The notes beneath the pieces were generated by a model. It searched no databases, was not told the origin of the DNA, and saw only the letters and a list, made by a program, of their open reading frames with translations. The position numbers were made by a program, and so were the translations under genes. From positions 1-6,995 of the forward strand of contig CAZKCI010000109.1 of NCBI GenBank assembly GCA_964551475.1: 6,995 bases of DNA. Reading direction: 5' to 3'. Numbering within the stretch: the stretch's first letter is position 1; every line of letters starts with the position of its first letter. The DNA comes from CAZKCI01 sp964551475. Lineage in GTDB: Bacteria > Auribacterota > Erginobacteria > Erginobacterales > CAZKCI01. Below are positions 1 through 5,786 of the stretch, piece after piece.

Positions 1-33
1 TGGGGGCAGGTCACGATTCGGAGGGTGGACTGA
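1..33 (+). CDS. Possible C-terminal tail of an upstream gene (partial)
   Basis: Frame 1 is open from the window edge and ends at a TGA at 31-33, giving the tail WGQVTIRRVD. The TGA shares its last base with the ATG of the next gene (TGATG), an arrangement typical of translationally coupled genes. Ten residues are too few to assign a family. An open frame of this length is expected by chance, so only the stop/start overlap supports the call. Confidence 0.25.
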   Translation, partial: WGQVTIRRVD

Positions 34-239
34 TGCGACTGTTCGAGAGTTTGTTCGTGATCGGGTGCGGAGCGTTTGCGATCTGGTGCCTGACGGTGGA
101 CACGGGGAAGTTCAACAGGTCCGTGGATGTGAACCGTCCGAATTGTTCTGAATCGCAGGGGTTCGTGCGGTGGGTAGGGGGGTTCGCGGCGGCGATTACG
201 GCGGGCTGTTTCGTGGGTCTTTTATGCCGAAGAGACTGA
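33..239 (+). CDS. Small two-helix membrane protein, unknown function
   Basis: This 68-residue protein is not recognised. It has a hydrophobic segment at about residues 6-21 (LFVIGCGAFAIWCLTV) and a second at about 46-64 (WVGGFAAAITAGCFVGLLC), followed by the basic tail RRD. This suggests a hairpin inner-membrane protein with a short polar loop between the helices. A GGAGGG motif at 20-25 lies seven bases before the ATG, a good ribosome binding site. The ATG overlaps a possible upstream stop codon, so it may be the last gene of an operon entering from the left. A rho-independent terminator begins about 20 bases after its stop, which supports a real transcript end here. The Shine-Dalgarno, overlap and terminator make it more credible than its length alone. 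No function can be given. Confidence 0.55.
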   Translation: MRLFESLFVIGCGAFAIWCLTVDTGKFNRSVDVNRPNCSESQGFVRWVGGFAAAITAGCFVGLLCRRD

Positions 240-258
240 ATATACCGGCTTTCCGTCC

Positions 259-302
259 CACCTGACCCAAATTGGTTACACCTGGGTTAGGGTGAGATTT
301 TT
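259..302 (+). terminator. Rho-independent terminator after the small membrane protein
   Basis: The arm CACCTGACCCA (259-269) pairs with TGGGTTAGGGTG (283-294), leaving one mismatch and one bulge. A run of five T follows at 298-302. The T-tract lies on the plus-strand 3' side, so it serves the gene ending at 239. No comparable terminator was seen for the minus-strand gene ending at 347. Confidence 0.6.
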
Positions 303-346
303 GCTGATCAGGAGAAACGATCCTCGATCCGTCCTCGGTTTCGGGC

Positions 347-2173
347 TCACAGCTTGGCCCCCCTTTTCAGGCCCGGCCGCCCGGAAACCCCGATGTCCGC
401 GTCCTCTTTCCGGTAGACCTCTCTTCCCCCCACCACGGTCAGGTCCACCAGGTCATCGAGCTGTCCCAACTCGAGGTCGCGGGTGAGGAGGAACCACCAG
501 GAGGTTATCTCCCGCAAGTCGGTGTTAAAGATCACGAAGTCGGCGTACTTGCCCGGCTCGAGCGATCCGATCTCTTTTTCCAGGAACATCGCCCGGGCCG
601 AGCCGAGCGTCCAATGGCGGATCGTGTCCTCGACCGGGATCGCCTCCTCCGGCCCCCAGTCGGTCTCCTCCTTGTAGTTCATGCGGGTGGCGGCGAGCAG
701 AATCCCGTAGGCAGGGTTGAAGGGGCTATTGCACCAGTCGCTCCCGAAGGCGAGCCCGACCCCCGCCTGCTCCAGCGACCGCCAGGGTGTGAAGCGCCTC
801 ATCCGCTCCGTCCCCAATCCCTTTTCCACCATTTCGTCCCCGAAAAAGTGGGCGGGCTGCATCGACGCCATCATTCCCAGCTGCCCCATTCGCTCCCGGT
901 CCTCCGGGGTGGGGAACTCGCAGTGCTCGACACGGTGGCGGGAGTCCCGTTCGCCGTTCACGGCGCGTGCCGCTGCGCAGGCGTCGACAACCCGCCGGAT
1001 TCCGGCGTCGCCGCAGGCATGAGTGCAGGCCTGGAGGCGCATCCGGTCAACGAGCTCGATCACGGAGTTGAAACCCTCCTGGGACCAGTCCGGCCTTCCG
1101 AAATTGCCGGCGTCGTCGGCATACGGCTCGAGGAGAAAGGCGGTGCGGTTGTCAACGGTCCCATCGATATAGAACTTGATGGCGCGGCCGAGCGCGAGAT
1201 GGGGGCCGGATTCCTCCTCCCCGATTTTCTTCCACCAGCGCAGGTCTTCTTCCAGTTTTTTCCGGTCTTCCCGGCGCTCGGGGCCGACGTAATAGGCGAG
1301 AGCGACACGTACCTTGTCCAGTCCTCCCCGGTCGCGGAACTTCAGGATCAGCGGGACGAACTGGGGGTAGATCTGGACGTCGTGCAGGGAGGTGACCCCG
1401 ACGGCGACCGCCGAGTCGAGCGTCCGAGTCATGGAGCGCATGATCCCTTCCTCGACCTCGCTTCCGAGCTCTTCCCAGGAATAGTAGTCGAGGAAGTTGA
1501 TGGAGTGAAAGTGGCGCAGTTCCCCGGTGAACTCGCCGGTCTTTCCGTCGCGCACGGGCAGGAGATGCTCAAAGGCGGCGGGGTTTCGCCCGGAAAAATA
1601 CTTCACCGCCGCCGTGTTCATCCACCCCGCCTGACCGCTGTAGGCCATCAGGACGACCGGGCGCTCGGCGATCACCCCATCGAGAATCTCCCGGTGGGGA
1701 ACCCCTCCTGGGACCTGGTCCATTCGCCAGCCGATCCCCCCGACAAAGGGAAGGCCGGGTTGGGCCGCTGCCTGGGCCTTCATCGCAGCGGCGATTTCCG
1801 AGAAGTCAGAGCAGGCGAAAAGGTTGTCGGGCATGAGGTATCCGATCCCGCCGATCCAGAGCGGGTGGCAATGGCTGTCCACAAAGCCGGGGGTGACGAG
1901 CTTCCCTCCGGCGTCGACAACCTCGGTTTCCGGTCCCACGAAGTCGGCCACCCCTGCATGATCGCCGACGTAGCTGATCCGCTCTCCCTTTACCGCCAGG
2001 GCCTGGGCGGAAGGCTGGGACGGGTTGGAGGTAAAGATGTCGGCGTTGACGATCACTAGGTCCGCCGGCCGCGCCCCCGTCCGGTCGAAGGCGGAGACGG
2101 CGGAGCAGCCGGCCGCGAGGAGGAACGCGGCCGTGAGAATCCTCCGGTGCGCGGCGAAGACTATCTTTCTCAT
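347..2173 (-). CDS. YtcJ-like metal-dependent amidohydrolase, predicted lipoprotein
   Basis: This is a 608-residue member of the Amidohydrolase_3/YtcJ group of the amidohydrolase superfamily, which hydrolyses amide or formamide-type bonds at a metal centre in a TIM barrel. Its substrate is unknown. Visible motifs are PGFVDSHCH with the metal-binding HxH at 101/103, KFYIDG with Lys333, THACGD with His385, RHRVEHCE with His417, and GSDWCNSPFNP with the catalytic-type Asp479. The C-terminal IGSLEPGKYADFVIF returns to the composite beta domain. The N-terminus has basic residues, a hydrophobic stretch and the lipobox LAAGC with Cys23, so it is probably membrane-anchored; many YtcJ relatives lack such a signal. 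The ATG at 2173 was chosen because GGAGG (2184-2188 on the opposite strand) is 10 bases away, whereas the ATG at 2182 leaves only one base. It stands alone, divergent from the next operon. Family assignment is firm; substrate is not. Confidence 0.95.
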   Translation of the reverse strand: MRKIVFAAHRRILTAAFLLAAGCSAVSAFDRTGARPADLVIVNADIFTSNPSQPSAQALAVKGERISYVGDHAGVADFVGPETEVVDAGGKLVTPGFVDSHCHPLWIGGIGYLMPDNLFACSDFSEIAAAMKAQAAAQPGLPFVGGIGWRMDQVPGGVPHREILDGVIAERPVVLMAYSGQAGWMNTAAVKYFSGRNPAAFEHLLPVRDGKTGEFTGELRHFHSINFLDYYSWEELGSEVEEGIMRSMTRTLDSAVAVGVTSLHDVQIYPQFVPLILKFRDRGGLDKVRVALAYYVGPERREDRKKLEEDLRWWKKIGEEESGPHLALGRAIKFYIDGTVDNRTAFLLEPYADDAGNFGRPDWSQEGFNSVIELVDRMRLQACTHACGDAGIRRVVDACAAARAVNGERDSRHRVEHCEFPTPEDRERMGQLGMMASMQPAHFFGDEMVEKGLGTERMRRFTPWRSLEQAGVGLAFGSDWCNSPFNPAYGILLAATRMNYKEETDWGPEEAIPVEDTIRHWTLGSARAMFLEKEIGSLEPGKYADFVIFNTDLREITSWWFLLTRDLELGQLDDLVDLTVVGGREVYRKEDADIGVSGRPGLKRGAKL

Positions 2174-2203
2174 ACCGTTCATGCCTCCATTGATTTTGCC
2201 TCA

Positions 2204-2233
2204 AGTTTAACCGCTCGCCTAGTAAAAAGCCAA
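2204..2233 (-). promoter_or_regulatory. Candidate promoter of the amidohydrolase, overlapped by an inverted repeat
   Basis: Read on the minus strand, TTGGCT (2228-2233) is followed after 18 bases by TAAACT (2204-2209), each matching four of six sigma70 consensus positions. The -35 lies inside a dyad: AAGCCA (2227-2232) pairs with TGGCTT (2266-2271), and a nested CGGA/TCCG near-palindrome sits at 2250-2265. A repressor could bind there. The support is motif inspection only. Confidence 0.3.
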
Positions 2234-2271
2234 CCCCGACCTGCCCAACCGGATTTCAAATTCCGTGGCTT

Positions 2272-2571
2272 CAACAGCGAGAATATGCCGTGGATGCTGC
2301 GAAAGCTGATGGATGTACATACTTGGATGAGAAATGCTGAAATCGGGTGAAATATATACGAAGAGAAAACGATACGGCATGAAAGCGGTACGAGTTTATC
2401 AGAAAAATGCCTTTAGAATCTTCTGGGAGCGTTTAGTCAGATTATTGATATTTGTGTTCATGGGAAGGTGATGGAGTCTTCTGATCAGAGGAGAGATCGA
2501 GGGCGGGTCAGTAAGCAGGAGAGTTGGGCGGGTAGGAAAGAAATCGCCAGAACAGCACTCCATCGCTCTTT
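2272..2571. other. Non-coding stretch between the divergent genes
   Basis: No credible gene is seen here. The left part (to about 2460) is less GC-rich than the flanking genes. The right part is rich in purines and G on the plus strand. It holds a 16-base palindrome with one mismatched pair, TCTTCTGATCAGAGGA (2477-2492), and two copies of GGGCGGGT 25 bases apart (2501-2508 and 2526-2533). Neither was seen elsewhere in the window. They could be protein-binding sites, but nothing links them to a gene. Confidence 0.4.
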
Positions 2572-2688
2572 TCCTCCTGCCCGTTGTTTTTAGACTCGCC
2601 CCCTGCTTCCCCGCTTGATCGAATAACTTGGGCGGCTGGTGATCAAATGGGGACTCGGGATTCATGGTCCGACCCAACAACCCGGACC
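2572..2688 (+). repeat. Left end block of intergenic cassette, copy 1 (B'-C)
   Basis: This block recurs at 5262-5387. Shared landmarks, in order, are TCCTCC, CCCGTTGTTT, CTGCTT, GGGCGGCTGGTGATCA, CTCGGGATTCATGG and CCGGACC. It contains a B-type motif (B') at 2628-2652 and the first C hairpin at 2666-2688, in which GGTCCG (2666-2671) pairs perfectly with CGGACC (2683-2688). The block opens the repeated cassette that ends just upstream of the secreted-protein operon. Confidence 0.75.
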
Positions 2689-2704
2689 TTCTTATTCTGC
2701 TTCC

Positions 2705-2733
2705 TGCCCCACATCAACCTGCCTGCCGCCCAC
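2705..2733 (+). repeat. Motif A, single copy in the upstream cassette
   Basis: This C-rich 29-base motif has the general form TGGCCCACATYRATCTGCC followed by TGCCGCCCAC. The copy here begins TGCCCCACATCAACC. Eight further full copies and three truncated ones lie at 5404-6513. It can pair with B' at 2628-2652 (GGGCGGC with GCCGCCC, then ATGGGG with CCCCAC), forming a long-range stem around the C hairpin. Confidence 0.75.
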
Positions 2734-2797
2734 ACTCAGCTCAACAACTTTGCTTCTCATCCCCTTCACATCCGCCCCCGCACCCTTTCCTCTTCTC

Positions 2798-2822
2798 ATG
2801 GCCCGCTCGATCAATATGGGCC
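2798..2822 (+). repeat. Motif B, upstream cassette
   Basis: The motif is ATGGSCCGCTCGATCAATATGGGCC in variable form. Near-identical copies lie at 5787-5811, 6109-6133, 6569-6593 and 6732-6756. It is close to the reverse complement of motif A: both share TGGGC, then GATCAAT, then RTGGGCC in that order. It also has internal dyads, GGCCC with GGGCC and GCTCG with CGAGC. A further conserved stretch resembling CTGGACACGAAAAACGGGCA follows it. Confidence 0.75.
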
Positions 2823-2868
2823 GAGCTGGACACGAAAAACGGGCAGCATCACAAACAAGCTTCTCCCT

Positions 2869-3041
2869 CAGCTCTTCCCTCTCCAGTCACCAGATACAAT
2901 TGCTTGACAACAAATCTCCTGAGACGGCTTGACTTCGAAAACCAAGAGGGAGATGATTGTCCACAGTAGTTCACACTAACCCCGTCGAAAGGCATTGTGA
3001 GCACAGACTGGGGACATGAGGTTCGGTAAGACTGACCCGGC
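2869..3041 (+). repeat. Right end promoter/leader element, copy 1
   Basis: From CAGCTCTTCCCT (2869) and especially from GTCACCAGATACAATTGC (2886) to GACCCGGC (3041), this sequence recurs at 6801-6995. By hand I count about 16 substitutions over 156 aligned bases plus one 11-base insertion in the second copy. It lies directly upstream of the operon starting at 3113 and carries the candidate promoter and leader hairpins. The copies are direct repeats about 3.9 kb apart. Confidence 0.9.
2902..2957 (+). promoter_or_regulatory. Candidate promoter with paired GCTTGAC boxes and a palindrome
   Basis: GCTTGAC occurs at 2902-2908 and again at 2927-2933, 25 bases apart, flanking the dyad TCTCCTGAGA (2915-2924). 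TTGACT (2929-2934) is followed after 17 bases by GATGAT (2952-2957), a plausible -35/-10 pair. In the second copy the boxes lie at 6845-6851 and 6870-6876, the -10 is GATGCT (6895-6900), and the dyad is the perfect palindrome CTCGCGAG (6859-6866). Arms and spacing are kept while the centre changes. The direct repeats may be activator sites rather than two -35 boxes. Confidence 0.5.
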
Positions 3042-3098
3042 TCGGATAGCGATATCTGGCCGGGTATTCTATTCGCATGGGTTACAAGAAATAACCAT
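2980..3098 (+). ncRNA. Structured 5' leader with four candidate hairpins
   Basis: Hairpin 1 pairs CCCCGTC (2980-2986) with GAC-T-GGGG (3006-3013), one T bulged. Hairpin 2 pairs GGTTCGGT (3020-3027) with ACTGACCC (3031-3038), with one mismatch and one wobble. Hairpin 3 pairs CCCGGC (3036-3041) with GCCGGG (3059-3064) and continues as GGATA/TATCT capped by GCGA, a GNRA tetraloop. Hairpin 4 pairs ATGGGTTA (3077-3084) with TAACCAT (3092-3098), one G bulged, ending two bases before the ribosome binding site at 3101. Hairpins 2 and 3 share 3036-3038 and cannot coexist, which is a switch-like layout. Hairpins 1 and 2 recur in the second copy. No known riboswitch consensus was recognised. A regulatory role is inferred. 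Confidence 0.45.
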
Positions 3099-3112
3099 AG
3101 AAGGAGCAGAAT

Positions 3113-3754
3113 ATGAGATACCGTGAGCATGGTGTTAGATCTCTACTGGTTCTGATCATCCTGCCGTTGTTTCTCTTCAGTTGGAATGTCCGGTGCGAAA
3201 CGGCACCGCCAGAGGCGATCTGGGCGGCCCGGGAGGGTCTCCCACCATTCATGAATGCCCTCCCCGAGAGACAGCGTGAGGGGTGCGGCGGCGCGGAACT
3301 GGGCGATCCCTTCCGGGTCTACACCATCACCCCCGCCGCGCTCGACGCTTACCTCGTGGGCGACTCGGTGGCCTCCCTTATCTCCCCCACCGGGATGTGG
3401 CTCTTCCCGGTCGTCGCCGAAGGCCGGTCGCGCTTTCTCCTGACCGTGGACACGGTCGATGGCTCCTGGCGGGCGGTTTCACTCGGCCAGGCGGGTCTAG
3501 CCGCCGAACTCGACCGCCTCCTACTCCGGTGGCCGCGGGAGAAGGGCTACGACCCGCTCCTGGTCAGCGTTTTTGCGGCGTCGACCCATTTCTTTACCAT
3601 TCCTCAGAAAGACGGTCGGAACCTCACCCCCTTCGTCTTCGGTCGGGAGGGAAAGGAGCGGTCGGGGCCGAACCCCTATGCCGAAACCGCCGATCTCGCG
3701 AGGGCGGTCCCGGGGCTGCAGGCCGCTGTCGAGGCCAACCGATCTCAGCCTTAG
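3113..3754 (+). CDS. Secreted protein of unknown function, first gene of the protease operon
   Basis: This 213-residue protein is not recognised. A basic N-terminus (MRYREHGVR) and a hydrophobic core at about residues 10-24 form a Sec signal peptide, with cleavage probably near Cys28-Glu29; no proper lipobox is present. The mature part is about 185 residues. It has a predicted alternation of strands and helices around GDPFRVYTITPAALDAYL and GMWLFPVV, then an alternating hydrophobic stretch FLLTVDTVDGSWRAVSLG at about 108-125. A Gly-rich EGCGG (57-61) carries its only other cysteine. AAGGAG at 3101-3106, six bases before the ATG, fixes the start. The protease gene starts 61 bases after its stop with no terminator between, so both probably come from the promoter near 2929. 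By position it could be a partner, inhibitor or chaperone of the protease, but no motif proves this. Confidence 0.85.
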   Translation: MRYREHGVRSLLVLIILPLFLFSWNVRCETAPPEAIWAAREGLPPFMNALPERQREGCGGAELGDPFRVYTITPAALDAYLVGDSVASLISPTGMWLFPVVAEGRSRFLLTVDTVDGSWRAVSLGQAGLAAELDRLLLRWPREKGYDPLLVSVFAASTHFFTIPQKDGRNLTPFVFGREGKERSGPNPYAETADLARAVPGLQAAVEANRSQP

Positions 3755-3815
3755 TTTCATGCTTTGTCATGTTACCTGGAATCCCGCAATTCGTTCACAA
3801 GGAGGCCGAGCCATT

Positions 3816-5114
3816 ATGAGACATGCCTGGCGAACCATCGCGGCTTCATCCCTTTTGCTGTTCCTGCCGTTGCCCCGTCTCGAGGCCGTCATCCTGAACT
3901 TTCCCGAAAAGTTCCAGGAATACGACCAGTGGTGCTGGGACGGGACCTCGCAGGCGGTCCTCGAGTATTACGGAACCGCTTTCACCCAATCCGTGATCGC
4001 CGCCTATGGGACCCACGGCTACAACACCTGGAACTGGACCTACGGGTACGACAACGAGGCGCCCTACTACCGCCGGGGGGTCGATTACATCCTCGGCCGT
4101 TTCGCGGGCATCGCCGCCAGCGGTTTCGCTTCCTCCCTTGACCAGGCGACCGCCGGCGGCGGTCTTCGCGCGCGGCGTCCCTTCGTGTTCTGCTGGAGCT
4201 GGGACGGCGGGGGCGGGCACATTCTCGCCGGGTTCGGACTGGAGGGGAACTACCTCTACTACATGGACCCCTGGCCGGGCAACGGATACACCGTCTCTCT
4301 CTACAGCTGGGTGCAGGCGGGGAGCGACCACACCTGGACCCACAGCCTGTGGCTCAACTCCTCCCCCAACCCCCGGGTCATCGCCGGCGGGGACTACAAC
4401 GGCGACGGGCGGGACGACATCGCCGTCTACCGCTCCAGCGATGGCCTCTGGTCGGTGCGGGGGGTAACCCGCGTTTATTTCGGGGGACTGGGCAGCATCC
4501 CTGTGCCGGGGGACTACAACGGCGACGGGCGCGACGACATCGCCGTCTACCAGCCGGGCACCGGGCTCTGGTCGGTGCGCGGAATCACCCAGGCATACCT
4601 GGGCGCCTACACCGACCTGCCGGTCCCGGGGGACTACGATGGGAACGGGCGCTGCGACATCGCGATCTTCCGGAAGAGCACCGGGATGTGGTCGGTGCGG
4701 GGGGTTACCCGGGCCTACCTGGGCTCCTCCGCCGATATTCCGGTCGTCTCCGACCTCAACGGTGACCACCGGGACGACTTCGGCGTCTTCCGCCCCGCGA
4801 CCGGATTGTGGGCGATCCGCGGCTTCTACCAGTTCTACTTCGGGGCCGACGGGGACATACCAGTACCGATGGACTACGACGGCGATGGCACGAACTCACC
4901 CTACGTCTATCGCCCCTCTTCGGGGATGTGGGCCAACTACAGCGGCCCCCGCTACTACTTCGGTGGCGCCGGGGACGTGCCGACGCCGGCCATTCTCAGC
5001 CCGTACCCAGCCGACGAGATTGCGGTCTTTCGCGGTTCCAACGGGATGTGGTCTGTTCGTAACTACACCAGGATCTACTTCGGTGCCACCGGTAGCATCC
5101 CTGTAACACGATAG
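3816..5114 (+). CDS. Secreted papain/C39-like cysteine protease with six FG-GAP/VCBS-like repeats
   Basis: This 432-residue protein starts with a signal peptide (hydrophobic core about 8-20, cleavage probably after LEA at 23). A papain-fold peptidase domain spans about 28-180. Cys40 in DQWCWDGTSQAVLEYYG is the likely nucleophile. Gln34, six residues earlier, fits the oxyanion-hole position. His135 in GGGGHILAGFG and Asp151 in YYMDPWPG complete the triad. The spacing resembles the Peptidase_C39-like and AvrRpt2-like (C70) groups. No propeptide is evident. Residues 192-431 are six repeats of exactly 40 residues. The first three carry a calcium-binding DxNGDGxxD-type loop; it degenerates afterwards and is absent from the sixth. 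The repeats may form a propeller or bind a surface ligand. AAGGAGG (3799-3805) lies ten bases before this ATG, favouring it over the longer open frame from 3573, which overlaps the previous gene. A terminator follows. The target is unknown. Confidence 0.92.
   Translation: MRHAWRTIAASSLLLFLPLPRLEAVILNFPEKFQEYDQWCWDGTSQAVLEYYGTAFTQSVIAAYGTHGYNTWNWTYGYDNEAPYYRRGVDYILGRFAGIAASGFASSLDQATAGGGLRARRPFVFCWSWDGGGGHILAGFGLEGNYLYYMDPWPGNGYTVSLYSWVQAGSDHTWTHSLWLNSSPNPRVIAGGDYNGDGRDDIAVYRSSDGLWSVRGVTRVYFGGLGSIPVPGDYNGDGRDDIAVYQPGTGLWSVRGITQAYLGAYTDLPVPGDYDGNGRCDIAIFRKSTGMWSVRGVTRAYLGSSADIPVVSDLNGDHRDDFGVFRPATGLWAIRGFYQFYFGADGDIPVPMDYDGDGTNSPYVYRPSSGMWANYSGPRYYFGGAGDVPTPAILSPYPADEIAVFRGSNGMWSVRNYTRIYFGATGSIPVTR
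4389..5108 (+). repeat. Six in-frame 120-bp tandem repeats inside the protease gene
   Basis: Repeat units start at 4389, 4509, 4629, 4749, 4869 and 4989, each exactly 120 bases with no indels. Units 1 and 2 are nearly identical in DNA across GACTACAACGGCGACGGGCG and GACGACATCGCCGTCTAC, implying recent duplication or gene conversion. Later units diverge. Each encodes one GDYNGDG ... LWSVRGVTRxYFGxxGxIPVP module. Confidence 0.92.
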
Positions 5115-5130
5115 AATCAGTCTGGTTAGC

Positions 5131-5175
5131 AAGAAAAGGGCGGTTTCTCCAGCAACGGGGAGGCCGCCCTTTCTT
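5131..5175 (+). terminator. Rho-independent terminator of the two-gene operon
   Basis: AAAGGGCGG (5135-5143) pairs perfectly with CCGCCCTTT (5164-5172). AAG (5131-5133) extends the stem with CTT (5173-5175) across one bulged A. An inner CTCC/GGAG stem closes the loop. A T-rich tail (TTTCTTCATCT) follows. It begins 16 bases after the stop at 5114. The A-run before the stem would also allow some termination of minus-strand transcripts. Confidence 0.85.
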
Positions 5176-5261
5176 CATCTCGGTTGGGGGGAGGAGAGCA
5201 ATGTTCGTAACTTCCGTTCGGTTATCTTCCGGTTGGTTAGTGGAACAAACCCGAAATCTAT
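5176..5261. other. Short non-coding spacer before the second cassette
   Basis: No gene or clear site is seen in these 86 bases. They contain a G-rich run (GGTTGGGGGGAGGAG) and loosely repeated CTTCCG/GGTTGGTTAG words. Confidence 0.35.
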
Positions 5262-5387
5262 CTCCTCCACTTTCCCGTTGTTTGCAAGCCCGATACGCTG
5301 CTTTTCCCACTCGATTGATTCTGTTGGGCGGCTGGTGATCATAAGGGCCTCGGGATTCATGGGCCACTTCAACTGATACCCCGGACC
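5262..5387 (+). repeat. Left end block of intergenic cassette, copy 2 (B'-C')
   Basis: This is the homologue of 2572-2688. It has CCCGTTGTTT, CTGCTTTTCCC, the B' motif TTGGGCGGCTGGTGATCA (from 5324) and CTCGGGATTCATGG. Its C motif is degenerate: GGGCC at 5361-5365 faces GGACCC near 5384-5388 with a changed loop. It marks the start of the expanded cassette downstream of the operon. Confidence 0.7.
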
Positions 5388-5786
5388 CGCTCAAGTTTCA
5401 TCCTGGCCCATATCGATCTGTTTGCCGCCCGCTCCTACCACGATCAAAGCTTCTACATTCTCCCCCCTGGCCCATACATCAACCTGCCTGCCGCCCACTT
5501 TCAGCACGACAACTTCAGGCATTCACCGCTTTCCCCTCCAATTCCTGCCCCGACTCAAGCTGCGTTATGGCCCACATTGATCTGCCTGCCGCCCACACTA
5601 AGCCTAGGCAACCCCCCCATCCTCTCCCCTGCCTACCCCCCCTACAACCCCAGCGCCTTCTCTAATTCCTGCACCGTCTCAAGCTTTTCCCTGGCCCACA
5701 CCAACCTTCCTGCCGCCCACACTCAGCACGACAACTTCAGCCCTCATCCCCTTCACATCCAACCCCAGTCCCGCTTCCCTCTTCTC

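Noticed and set aside
614..2059. Long plus-strand open frame of 481 codons
   Set aside because: It lies wholly antisense to the amidohydrolase, which has clear family motifs. Its sequence is Asp/Gly/Pro/Val-rich shadow composition typical of high-GC antisense frames.
2994..3006. TTGTGAGCACAG resembling half a lac operator
   Set aside because: The match is short and lies in the loop of hairpin 1. No LacI-type gene is nearby, so coincidence is likelier.
2572..3041. Integron attC site or cassette boundary
   Set aside because: No convincing paired R'/R'' core sites were found and no integrase is present. The right end is better explained as promoter plus leader.
2869..3041. Insertion sequence or MITE end
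   Set aside because: The two leader copies are direct, not inverted, repeats. No transposase, terminal inverted repeats or target-site duplication was seen.
2849..3130. Minus-strand open frame of 93 codons with a signal-like N-terminus
   Set aside because: It runs antisense across the leader hairpins and promoter. No ribosome binding site supports it, and the frame crosses sequence better explained as regulatory DNA.
3573..3815. N-terminal extension of the protease frame
   Set aside because: It overlaps the previous gene in another frame. The ATG at 3816 has AAGGAGG and is followed directly by a signal peptide.
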